A DNA stretch of 64,000 bases from Bradyrhizobium sp. CCBAU 53338 (lineage in GTDB: Bacteria > Pseudomonadota > Alphaproteobacteria > Rhizobiales > Xanthobacteraceae), in contig NZ_CP030048.1 in NCBI RefSeq assembly GCF_015291665.1, forward strand, positions 4,712,001-4,776,000. Reading direction: 5' to 3'. Every line of letters starts with the position of its first letter. The stretch's first letter is position 1. Positions 9,962-17,726 of the stretch are shown in pieces. Under the pieces are notes generated by a model. The model searched no databases. It was not told the origin of the DNA and saw only the letters and a list, made by a program, of their open reading frames with translations. The translations under genes and the position numbers were made by a program.

Positions 9962-10735
9962 TTAGGCCGGCACCGGCTCGCCCTCGGCATGGCGATGCTT
10001 CTCCGGCAGATAGGCCAGCAGCATTTCGCGCACGAGCGTCGGGCTCTTGGAGTCGCGGATCATGAGGATGCCGTCGATGATGAGCGTGCGGTTGGTTTCC
10101 TCGTCGAGCAGCTTGCCGTGCAGCTTGTCCGCGATCGGCAGACAGAACAGGTTCGCCACGAGCGCGCCGTACAGCGTCGCGAGCAGTGCGGTCGCCATGA
10201 ACGGGCCGAGCTTGGACGGGTCGGTCATGTTCGCGAACATCTGCACCATGCCGATCAGGGTGCCGATCATGCCGAATGCCGGGGCGCAATCGCCGATGGC
10301 GCGGTAGATCTTGCTGCCCTCGTCGAGGTGCATCAGGAAGTTGTCGCGGTCGCGCTCGAGATTGTCGCGGATGAAGTCGAGGTCGTAGCCGTCGGCAACA
10401 TAGCGGATGCCCTTGGCGAGGAACGGCTCGTCGGTCTCGACCTTTTCGAGGCCGACCGGTCCCTGCTTGCGGGCGATCTCGGCGATACGGGCGAGTTCGT
10501 CGACCAGGTCGTGGGCCGACAGCCGGCTCATGGTGAAGGCGAATTTGGCGCCGAGCGGCAGACCGTGCATCAGCGCAGACAGCGGGAAGCGGATCATCGT
10601 TGCCGCCGTCGATCCGCCGAAGATGATGATCATCGCATGTTCGGAGATGAACATGTGAAGATCGCCGCCCAAGAGCATCATGGTGGCGATGACGCCAAAG
10701 CCCACCACAAGGCCAACGCCCGTCATGATATCCAT
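9962..10735 (-). CDS. motA: Flagellar motor stator protein MotA
   Basis: A 257-residue four-helix membrane protein from the ATG at 10735, which has a GGAG site 6 bases upstream; a longer frame to 10783 lacks one. N-terminal helices include MDIMTGVGLVVGFG and MIIIFGGSTAATM, and the third and fourth helices follow a conserved CAPAFGMIGTLIGMVQMF with the proline needed for the conformational switch. It pairs with MotB just downstream to form the proton-driven stator. A 213-base stretch upstream separates it from the SDR gene and probably holds its promoter. Confidence 0.92.
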   Translation of the reverse strand: MDIMTGVGLVVGFGVIATMMLLGGDLHMFISEHAMIIIFGGSTAATMIRFPLSALMHGLPLGAKFAFTMSRLSAHDLVDELARIAEIARKQGPVGLEKVETDEPFLAKGIRYVADGYDLDFIRDNLERDRDNFLMHLDEGSKIYRAIGDCAPAFGMIGTLIGMVQMFANMTDPSKLGPFMATALLATLYGALVANLFCLPIADKLHGKLLDEETNRTLIIDGILMIRDSKSPTLVREMLLAYLPEKHRHAEGEPVPA

Positions 10736-10948
10736 GGGAGACTCCAACGCGAACGCAACAACGGCCGTCCTGGCCGTTGGCACGGCCCAACCCCGAGCCG
10801 CGTCGGAAACCCTAGAGCGCCGCCCTTAAAGCCGCGTAAAGGTTAAGTTCATCCGACGCGACCGAGCGGCGCAACGCGACGGAAGGATGGCGGCTTTGCC
10901 GTTACGCGACATGAATCTCAACACTTTGCTAACCATAATTGCGGCGCG

Positions 10949-11773
10949 TCAGGACGATAATCCTGTCAGCTCCAGGCTGAGCACGCGCAGGCGCCTGCGC
11001 GCGTCGGCATCATAGGCCTGCGGATTGGCGCGGGCTTCGTTCATGCCGTTGAAGAACACGCCGCTCTTGCCGGCGACGTCGTCGCCTTCGACCAGATGCA
11101 GGATCGCGGCGCCGCCCTGCTCCACCGTCGAGATCGGCGTGATGCCACCGGCACGGACCATGGTCGTGTTCATGTAGGTCGCCGGATGCAGCGCGTTCAC
11201 GGTGATGCCGGTGCCCTTCAATTCCTCTGCGAGATCGATCGTGAACATGATCTGCGACAGCTTGCTCTGCGCGTAGGCACGCGACCCGCTATAGCCCTTG
11301 GTGATCATGACATCGTCGAAATCGACCGGATGCTGGCCGAGCGAAGCGACATTGACGATGCGCGAAGGCGCGGCGGCCTTCAGCAACGGCAGCAACAGAC
11401 GCGCGAGCAGGAAGCCCGAAAGATAGTTCACGGCAAAGCGCAGCTCGTAACCGTCGCAGCTCTCCTGGCGTTGCGGCCCGTCGCTCTGCGAGCCGATGCC
11501 GGCATTGCTGACGAAGATATCGAGACGCTTGTGATCGCGTATCACGGCCGCGGCGAGCTCGCGCGTGCCGGCCATCGACGATAGATCGGCCCGATAGAAG
11601 GTCGGCGCAGCATGGCCGGCCCTCACGATCTCGTCGATCAGCGCATTTGCGCGCTCGGCACTCCGGCCATGGATCAGGACATCAGCGCCCTCGGCGGCAA
11701 GGCGGCCCGCGACATAGCGCCCGACACCATCCGTCGAGCCCGTGATCAGCACCGTCTTGCCGCGCATGTCCAT
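10949..11773 (-). CDS. Short-chain dehydrogenase/reductase
   Basis: A 274-residue Rossmann-fold oxidoreductase. The cofactor motif TGSTDGVGRYVA is at the N-terminus, NAG is in VSNAGIGS, and the catalytic serine and Tyr-x3-Lys are in NVASLGQ and YAQSKLSQ. The absence of an acidic residue after the second strand (HGRSAER) suggests NADP(H). I used the ATG at 11773, with AAAGG upstream; the longer frame runs through the neighbouring RraA-like gene and is spurious. It begins 17 bases after that gene and is probably co-transcribed. The substrate is unknown; the sequence resembles the retinol dehydrogenase/WW-domain oxidoreductase-like SDR group. Confidence 0.85.
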   Translation of the reverse strand: MDMRGKTVLITGSTDGVGRYVAGRLAAEGADVLIHGRSAERANALIDEIVRAGHAAPTFYRADLSSMAGTRELAAAVIRDHKRLDIFVSNAGIGSQSDGPQRQESCDGYELRFAVNYLSGFLLARLLLPLLKAAAPSRIVNVASLGQHPVDFDDVMITKGYSGSRAYAQSKLSQIMFTIDLAEELKGTGITVNALHPATYMNTTMVRAGGITPISTVEQGGAAILHLVEGDDVAGKSGVFFNGMNEARANPQAYDADARRRLRVLSLELTGLSS

Positions 11774-11790
11774 GGCGTTACCTTTAGGGC

Positions 11791-12510
11791 TCAGTGGATC
11801 TCCGCGGAGCGCTTCAGCGCGGCCTTGAGCTTCTCCAGCGAGAAGTCGGGGCTGCGCGCGATCTCCAGGATCGGCGTCTCGCGGCGGCCACAGAGCTCGG
11901 CGGCCTCGGGGAGTTTCGCGGCGACGTCGAGCGGGATCACGATCGCGCCATGCTGGTCGGCATGGATCAGATCGTCCGATTTCACGGTCATGCCGGCAAC
12001 GCGCACCTCGCCGCCAAAGCTCTCGGCATGCACCCATGCATGCGACGGGCCGATCGAGCCGGCCAGCGCCTGGAAGCCAGGAGCCCATTGCGGGATGTCG
12101 CGGATCGAGCCGTCGGTGATGACGCCGAGGCAGCCGAGTGCCTTGTGCACGTTGCTCTGCACTTCGCCCCAGAACGCGCCGTAGCCGACATCAGGGCCAT
12201 CGATGTCCTGGATCACCGAGATGCGCGGCCCAAAGCCGGTGCCGACATATTCGTAGTACTCGATGCGGCGTTTCGACTGCTCTTCGGCCGGCAACGAGGA
12301 CTTCAGCACCGAACGGATCGCGACGGTGCGGGCGTAGCCGACGATGGGCGGCAGATCCGGGAACGGGCAGACCAGCTGCTTGGTGGTGTAGCCGATCAGC
12401 CGGCGCTCAGGCGCCACGATCTCCATGGCGTTGCAGATCGTCGGCGTATCGTAGCGGCCCAGTGCTTCAAGGACGGAAGCGGGCAGCGGCCCGGTCGCGG
12501 AATTGGTCAC
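11791..12510 (-). CDS. RraA-like/HMG aldolase-type protein
   Basis: A 239-residue protein of the RraA/4-hydroxy-4-methyl-2-oxoglutarate aldolase superfamily, starting at a GTG with GGAGA 7 bases upstream. The metal-and-ligand signature is seen in GVITDGSIRDIP, and the usual DLIHADQHGAIVIP segment follows near residue 185. Members are either metal-dependent aldolases/decarboxylases of oxo acids or regulators of RNase E. The N-terminal extension and pairing with a dehydrogenase favour an enzyme. It forms a two-gene operon with the SDR downstream. Confidence 0.8.
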   Translation of the reverse strand: MTNSATGPLPASVLEALGRYDTPTICNAMEIVAPERRLIGYTTKQLVCPFPDLPPIVGYARTVAIRSVLKSSLPAEEQSKRRIEYYEYVGTGFGPRISVIQDIDGPDVGYGAFWGEVQSNVHKALGCLGVITDGSIRDIPQWAPGFQALAGSIGPSHAWVHAESFGGEVRVAGMTVKSDDLIHADQHGAIVIPLDVAAKLPEAAELCGRRETPILEIARSPDFSLEKLKAALKRSAEIH

Positions 12511-12632
12511 GGCGTTCTCTCCCAGATTGGCGGCCGCTGTTGGCGCGGTGCCGCCGGCACTGGGCGATATAGCCGAGATCGGGCCTCAACCCAACTCAGG
12601 CGCTCTCATGGCAGATATCCGCGTGCGATCGC

Positions 12633-13514
12633 TCAGTGCAACCGTCCGGGCCGGTCATCGTCGTGAGGCGGCTCGGACAGGCTTGCCATCGTCGGTGCCG
12701 ACGGCGGCGACGAGACCTCGCCGGCCGCAGGGGCCGCGGCTTCCGTCGCGCGCGCCTGGTCGCGGTAGGATTTGTAGCCGAGCGGCAGGCAGAGGAGATA
12801 GAGCACCGTGCCGGCCGAGAGCACATGCCAGGGATAGGCGATCAAGAGCGCGATGAAGACGATGACAGCGACGAACGCCGGCAGCACCAGCTCGGGTGGC
12901 ACGCGCATACGCTTGGTCTTGCCGGAGAACACCGGCAACCGCGAGACCATCAGGAAGGCGATCAGCAACGTATAGGCGGCGGTCAAAGCCGCGGGCGCGC
13001 GACCGAGCTCGAGGAACGCGACGTAGATCGGCAGCAGCACGGTGATGGCACCGGCCGGCGCCGGCACGCCGGTGAAGAAATTGGCGGCGAAGGCGGGCTT
13101 GTTCGGATCGTCCATGGTCGCGTTGAAGCGCGCGAGCCGCAGGCCACCGGAGATCGCAAACACCATCGCGGCGATCCAGCCGGCATTGCCGAGCTCGTGC
13201 AGCTGCCAGAAGTACAGCATCAGGCCGGGCGCGACGCCGAAATTGACGAAGTCGGCGAGGCTGTCGAGTTCGGCGCCGAACTTCGACTGGCCCTTGATCA
13301 TGCGCGCGACGCGGCCGTCGATGCCGTCGAGCGCGGCGGCGAACACGATGGCGTAGACGGCGAGCGACATTCGCCCTTCGATCGACAGCCGGATCGAGGT
13401 CAGGCCGGCGCAGATCGCCAGCAGCGTGATGACGTTGGGCACCAGCATGCGCACCGGGATCGGGCGGAACCGCCGGCGGCGAAGGTCGGGATCTCTGTAG
13501 TCGTAGGGCGTCAT
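12633..13514 (-). CDS. pssA: CDP-diacylglycerol-serine O-phosphatidyltransferase
   Basis: A 293-residue membrane enzyme that makes phosphatidylserine from CDP-diacylglycerol and serine. The CDP-alcohol phosphotransferase motif D-G-x2-A-R-x8-G-x3-D-x3-D is intact in DGIDGRVARM, FGAELDSLAD. Several membrane segments follow, and the tail after about residue 250 is a low-complexity, Ala/Pro-rich cytoplasmic end. I used the ATG at 13514 with GAGG 8 bases upstream; an upstream GTG-type extension to 13568 is possible. It lies just downstream of psd, so the two successive steps to phosphatidylethanolamine are encoded together, as in other rhizobia. Confidence 0.92.
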   Translation of the reverse strand: MTPYDYRDPDLRRRRFRPIPVRMLVPNVITLLAICAGLTSIRLSIEGRMSLAVYAIVFAAALDGIDGRVARMIKGQSKFGAELDSLADFVNFGVAPGLMLYFWQLHELGNAGWIAAMVFAISGGLRLARFNATMDDPNKPAFAANFFTGVPAPAGAITVLLPIYVAFLELGRAPAALTAAYTLLIAFLMVSRLPVFSGKTKRMRVPPELVLPAFVAVIVFIALLIAYPWHVLSAGTVLYLLCLPLGYKSYRDQARATEAAAPAAGEVSSPPSAPTMASLSEPPHDDDRPGRLH

Positions 13515-13601
13515 AGGCTCGTCCTCACCTGTAGACGAGATATAGCAAGTCGCCTTCCCCTCCGCCATCGCGTCCGAAGGCCCCCGACACCGGCTTCCTG
13601 G

Positions 13602-14300
13602 TTAATTGGCGCGGTAGGTGCGACTGGGATCATCTCCGGTGAGGTCGGCCAGGATGGTTTCGCCCGCGATTGCGGTCTGCCCTTCCGAGACCAGTGCCTT
13701 GGTGCCGACGGGCAGATAAACGTCGAGCCTCGAGCCGAAGCGGATCAGGCCGAACCGCTCGCCGGCGCCGACCGCCTGCCCCTCCTTGACGAAGCAGACG
13801 ATACGCTTGGCGACGAGGCCCGCGATCTGGATCACGCCGATGCGGCCCTGCGGCGCCGAGATGACGAGCGAGTTGCGCTCATTGTCCTCGCTCGCCTTGT
13901 CGAGCTCGGCATTGATGAACAGGCCGGGCCGATAGGCGATGCGATCCACCCTGCCCGCGACGGGAGCGCGGTTCACATGGCAGTTGAACACGCTCATGAA
14001 CACCGAGATGCGCGGCAGCGGCCGGTCACCGAGCCCAAGCTCGGCCGGCGGCAGCGCCATGGTGATCATCGAGACGCGACCGTCGGCGGGCGACACCACA
14101 AGGCCGTCGCGCTGCGGCGTCACGCGCACCGGATCGCGGAAAAACAGTGTACACCAGACGGTGAGGATCGTGCCGATCCACCCCAGCGGCGACCACAGCC
14201 AGAACAGGACGAGGCTTGCCAGCGCAAAGCCGCCGATGAAGGGATAGCCCTCCTTGTGGATCGGCGGAATCTGACGCTGGATCGAATCGAGAATGGACAT
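13602..14300 (-). CDS. psd: Phosphatidylserine decarboxylase proenzyme
   Basis: A 232-residue short-form decarboxylase that converts phosphatidylserine to phosphatidylethanolamine. Self-cleavage at the Gly-Ser pair in [13 protein letters not shown] would make the pyruvoyl cofactor on the new alpha chain. Two membrane-facing segments near residues 20-50 anchor it, and [12 protein letters not shown] is the conserved core. It is followed by pssA after 87 bases on the same strand. The length and the FGS variant, in place of LGST, are typical of the alphaproteobacterial and archaeal short group. Confidence 0.93.
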   Translation of the reverse strand: MSILDSIQRQIPPIHKEGYPFIGGFALASLVLFWLWSPLGWIGTILTVWCTLFFRDPVRVTPQRDGLVVSPADGRVSMITMALPPAELGLGDRPLPRISVFMSVFNCHVNRAPVAGRVDRIAYRPGLFINAELDKASEDNERNSLVISAPQGRIGVIQIAGLVAKRIVCFVKEGQAVGAGERFGLIRFGSRLDVYLPVGTKALVSEGQTAIAGETILADLTGDDPSRTYRAN

Positions 14301-14384
14301 CGCTATCTGCCGCTCAGGGGTTGATGGCGCGGGTCGTCTCGCGCACCGGGGTTGTTTAGGCCAGAGTTGGGACCGGAGACAAGC

Positions 14385-16343
14385 TCACTCCGCGGCCGCC
14401 TGCGCCGTGAGGACGTCCGCGACCGGCGGCGGCTCCCGGTTGGGCGCCTCGCTGCTGTCGGCCATCCGGGCCAGCTTCTCGCGCGCCGCCTCGGCCTCGC
14501 GCTGCCTGTTCCACATGCTGGCATAAAGACCACCCTGCGCCAGCAGGCTGGCATGGGTGCCGCGTTCGGCGATGCGGCCCTGGTCGAGCACGATGATCTC
14601 GTCGGCGCCGACGATGGTCGAGAGCCGGTGCGCGATGACGAGGGAGGTGCGGTTCTTCGCCACGCGGTCGAGCGCGCCCTGGATCTCGTGCTCGGTGTGG
14701 GTATCGAGCGCCGAGGTCGCCTCATCGAGCACCAGGATCGGTGGAGCCTTCAAGACGGTGCGTGCGATCGCGACGCGCTGCTTCTCGCCGCCCGACAGTT
14801 TCAGGCCGCGCTCGCCGACCTGGGTCTCGTAGCCCATCGGCGCCATGCGGATGAAATGGTCGATCTGCGCGAGACTCGCGGCCTCCTCGACTTCCGCGTC
14901 GGTCGCGTCCCAGCGGCCGTAGCGGATGTTGTAGCGGATGGTGTCGTTGAACAGCACCGTGTCCTGCGGCACCATGCCGATGGAGGCGCGCAAGGAGCCT
15001 TGCGTGACCTCGCGGATGTCCTGGCCGTCGATCAGGATCTTGCCACCCGAGACGTCGTAGAGGCGGAACAGAAGGCGCGAGATGGTCGACTTGCCGGCGC
15101 CCGACGGGCCGACGATCGCCACCGTCTTGCCGGCCGGCACCTCGAAGCTGATACCTTTCAGAATTGGCCGCGTCGGCTCATACGCAAAGCGCACGTCCTC
15201 GAAACGCACTGTGCCGGCAGAGACGGCCAGCGGCTGAGCATTCGGGACATCCTTGATCTCGGCCTCGCGGCCGATCACGTTGAACATCTTCTCGATGTCG
15301 ATGATGGCCTGCTTGATCTCGCGATAGACCATGCCCATGAAATTCAGGGGCTGGTAGAGCTGGATCATCATGGCATTGACCAGCACGAAATCGCCGACCG
15401 TGTTGGTACCGTTGCGCACGCCGATCGCGCACATCAGCATGGTCGCGGTCAGGCCCAGCGTGAAGATCACGGCCTGCCCGGTGTTGAGCACCGCGAGCGA
15501 GGTGTAGGTATTGATGCTCGCTTCCTCGTAGCGCGCGACCGATTTGTCGTAGCGCTGCGCCTCGCGGGCCTCGGCGCTGAAATATTTGACGGTCTCGTAA
15601 TTGAGCAGCGAGTCGATCGCCTTGGTGTTCGCCTCGGTGTCGGAATCGTTCATCTTGCGGCGGATGCCGATCCGCCACTCGGTCGCGATATAAGTGTAGT
15701 ACATATAGACCGTGACCGTGATCAGGGTCGCGACCACGTAGCGCCAGTCGAACTGCCAGAGCAGCACGGCCATCAGCAGCGAGACCTCGACGATGGTCGG
15801 GATCAACTGGAGGATCACCATGCGCACGATGACCTCGATGCCTTCGCGGCCGCGCTCGAGCACGCGCGTCAGGCCGCCGGTCTTGCGCTCCAGGTGAAAG
15901 CGCAGAGACAGCTCGTGCATGTGGACGAAGGTGATGGTGGCGAGCTTGCGCACGGCATGCATGGCGACGCGGGCGAAAATGCCGTCGCGCCATTGTGTCA
16001 GCACCGCCATGACGATGCGCATGACGCCGTAGCTGGCGGTCAGGAGCAGCGGCGACGCGACCACCCAGAGGTGCCAGTTGCCGGCCTGCACCGGCGCGGT
16101 GTTGGCGCCGGTCAGCGCATCCGTTGCCCATTTGAAGCTGAACGGTACCGTCAGCGTGATCAGCTTGGCGGCGAGCAGCAGCACCATCGACCACACCACC
16201 CGCATCTTCAGGTCGAAGCGGTCGCCCGGCCAGATATAGGGCCACAGATGCGCCAGTGTGCCCATCAGGGTGGCCCGCTCCAGCGGTCCGCCGGCAGCCT
16301 CGGGCACTTCGGGAACGTCTGGCGAACGAGGTGGGCTCATCAA
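14385..16343 (-). CDS. ABC exporter, fused permease/ATPase, Atm1 type
   Basis: A 652-residue half-transporter. Six membrane segments cover about residues 40-330, and the ATPase domain has Walker A GPSGAGKST, Q-loop, signature LSGGEKQRVAIAR and Walker B ILVLDEATSALD with the H-loop IAHRLST. The sequence ALYLAG-free N-terminus, the KTGGLTRVLERGREG loop and MIQLYQPLNFMG are characteristic of the mitochondrial Atm1/ABCB7 and bacterial heavy-metal or glutathione-conjugate exporters. It stands upstream of psd by 84 bases, with the divergent LOG gene on its other side. Confidence 0.88.
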   Translation of the reverse strand: MMSPPRSPDVPEVPEAAGGPLERATLMGTLAHLWPYIWPGDRFDLKMRVVWSMVLLLAAKLITLTVPFSFKWATDALTGANTAPVQAGNWHLWVVASPLLLTASYGVMRIVMAVLTQWRDGIFARVAMHAVRKLATITFVHMHELSLRFHLERKTGGLTRVLERGREGIEVIVRMVILQLIPTIVEVSLLMAVLLWQFDWRYVVATLITVTVYMYYTYIATEWRIGIRRKMNDSDTEANTKAIDSLLNYETVKYFSAEAREAQRYDKSVARYEEASINTYTSLAVLNTGQAVIFTLGLTATMLMCAIGVRNGTNTVGDFVLVNAMMIQLYQPLNFMGMVYREIKQAIIDIEKMFNVIGREAEIKDVPNAQPLAVSAGTVRFEDVRFAYEPTRPILKGISFEVPAGKTVAIVGPSGAGKSTISRLLFRLYDVSGGKILIDGQDIREVTQGSLRASIGMVPQDTVLFNDTIRYNIRYGRWDATDAEVEEAASLAQIDHFIRMAPMGYETQVGERGLKLSGGEKQRVAIARTVLKAPPILVLDEATSALDTHTEHEIQGALDRVAKNRTSLVIAHRLSTIVGADEIIVLDQGRIAERGTHASLLAQGGLYASMWNRQREAEAAREKLARMADSSEAPNREPPPVADVLTAQAAAE

Positions 16344-16532
16344 GAAACCTGAAAGGCCCGCCGGATGCGGGCGCGGTGCGATTTGCGAATTTCGCTCGTC
16401 ATATAGAAGCTTCCGGGCCGAAGCGCACCCCGCCAGATGGCGAATCTTCGATTGTTTGTCGCCATTTACCGGTAGATTTCCGGGTAGTCCGAATCACCTG
16501 AGGGGCTTGACGCCCCTTCGCTGCAATGCATC

Positions 16533-17147
16533 ATGGCACCAATGAGCACGATCAAAACCGTCTGTGTCTATTGCGGCTCCGGCCCCGGAACCAATCCCCA
16601 ATTCACCGAAGGCGCCAAGGCGTTCGGCAAGGCGCTCGCCGAGAACAACATCCGCCTGGTCTATGGCGGCGGCTCGCTGGGCCTGATGGGCTCGGTCGCC
16701 ACCTCCGTACTGGATCACGGCGGCACCGTCACCGGCATCATTCCCGAATTCCTGCGCAAGCGCGAGAACGCGCTGACCCGGGTGCAGGAGATGATCGTCA
16801 CCCCCGACATGCACGAGCGCAAGCGGCTGATGTTCGAGCGCTCCGACGCCTTCGTGGCATTGCCGGGCGGCGTCGGCACGCTGGAGGAGCTGGTCGAGCA
16901 ACTGACCTGGAAGCAGCTCGGCCGTCACGCCAAGCCGGTGCTGCTCGCCAATTTCGACAATTTCTGGGAGCCGCTGTTCTCGCTGCTGTCGCATATGCGC
17001 CAGACCGAGTTCATCCGCGCCGGCCTGTCGGTCGATATCCTCAAGGCCGATCGCGTCGAGGATATCCTGCCGAAGCTGAAATCCGCCGTGGCCCAAATCG
17101 CCGACGAAGAAAAGCAGCTCTCCCCGGACGTCGCGCGCAAGCTGTAA
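16533..17147 (+). CDS. LOG-family nucleotide 5'-monophosphate phosphoribohydrolase
   Basis: A 204-residue Rossmann-like protein of the LOG (Lonely guy)/TIGR00730 family, which releases free base, such as an active cytokinin, from nucleoside monophosphates. The signature PGGVGTLEELVEQLTW is at about residue 110 and the partner motif HERKRLM precedes it, while VYGGGSLGLMGSVA is the nucleotide loop. The ATG at 16542 is an equally good start, since homologues begin with MSTIKTVCVYCGS; no clear ribosome site decides. The gene stands alone and converges on a VOC gene. Confidence 0.88.
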   Translation: MAPMSTIKTVCVYCGSGPGTNPQFTEGAKAFGKALAENNIRLVYGGGSLGLMGSVATSVLDHGGTVTGIIPEFLRKRENALTRVQEMIVTPDMHERKRLMFERSDAFVALPGGVGTLEELVEQLTWKQLGRHAKPVLLANFDNFWEPLFSLLSHMRQTEFIRAGLSVDILKADRVEDILPKLKSAVAQIADEEKQLSPDVARKL

Positions 17148-17160
17148 GAGTTCTTGTTTG

Positions 17161-17206
17161 CGCATGATCCTTCGGAAAACCGCCGCACACTTTTCCGGAT
17201 CATGCG
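17161..17206. repeat. Palindromic intergenic repeat, possible bidirectional terminator
   Basis: A 46-base inverted repeat fills the gap between two convergent genes. The outer arms CGCATGAT and ATCATGCG pair perfectly, and the inner GGAAAA and TTTTCC continue the stem with a small bulge around an 11-base loop. The GCATGATCC..GGAAAA pattern belongs to a repeat widely scattered in Bradyrhizobium and relatives. It touches the VOC stop codon, so it may also end transcription from both sides. Confidence 0.7.
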
Positions 17207-17584
17207 CTACTCCTGCGGAAACGTTACCGCCTCGATCCGGTTGCCGTCAGGATCGGTCACGAAGGCCGCGTAGTAGCGCACGCGGTCATGCGGGCGGATC
17301 CCCGGCGCACCGTCGGATGCGCCGCCGGTCGCAAGCGCAGCGGCATGAAACGCGTCGACTTCGCCTGTCGTCTTCGCCCGCAGGCAGATGTGCACGCCGC
17401 TCTCCGGTGCTACGCGCGGCATCGCCTCCCGCAGGTTGATCCAGAATTCCGGATAGGTCTTGCCGAAGCCGACCGTGCGCGGCCGTGTGACGAGGCGCGC
17501 GAGGCCGAGCGCGGCGAGCGTGGCCTCGTAGAATTTCGCGGCGCGTTCGAGATTGCTGACGCCGACGGAGATGTGGTCGATCAT
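17207..17584 (-). CDS. VOC (glyoxalase/dioxygenase fold) protein
   Basis: A 125-residue protein with paired beta-alpha-beta modules of the vicinal oxygen chelate fold. MIDHISVGVSNLERAAKFYE opens the first module with a metal-ligand histidine, and FVTDPDGNRIEAV ends the second with the usual glutamate. Histidine in SGVHICLRA is a third likely ligand. Such proteins include glyoxalase I-like lyases and fosfomycin-type resistance enzymes; the substrate cannot be told. It is a single gene, bounded by a palindrome and by a cloverleaf-like repeat. Confidence 0.85.
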   Translation of the reverse strand: MIDHISVGVSNLERAAKFYEATLAALGLARLVTRPRTVGFGKTYPEFWINLREAMPRVAPESGVHICLRAKTTGEVDAFHAAALATGGASDGAPGIRPHDRVRYYAAFVTDPDGNRIEAVTFPQE

Positions 17585-17609
17585 CGCCCTGCCCTCTCCT
17601 CACTCTCCG

Positions 17610-17713
17610 CTGTCATCGCCCGGCTCGACCGGGCGATCCAGTATTCCGAGACGCCCGAAAGCAACCGTGAAGCCGCAGCGTACTGGATACCCCGCTTTCG
17701 CGGGGTATGACAG
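17610..17713. repeat. Cloverleaf-like intergenic repeat element, about 104 bp
   Basis: The element is bounded by the inverted ends CTGTCAT and ATGACAG. Inside are three nested stems: CGCCCGG/CCGGGCG near 17617-17635, ATCCAGTA/TACTGGAT spanning the centre, and CCCCGC/GCGGGG near 17690-17705. Together they would fold as a three-armed structure in DNA or RNA. It lies between the VOC and citramalate synthase genes, both on the minus strand. Elements with these ends are common in Bradyrhizobium intergenic regions; mobility is inferred from that. Confidence 0.75.
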
Positions 17714-17726
17714 TCGTCGTGGCCGC

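Noticed and set aside
6982..10065. A 1,027-residue open frame on the plus strand
   Set aside because: It lies antisense to kup copy 2, motB and part of motA, is rich in His, Arg, Asp and Gln, and has no domain. Such frames are common in high-GC coding DNA.
14352..16352. A 666-residue plus-strand frame
   Set aside because: It is the antisense shadow of the ABC exporter gene.
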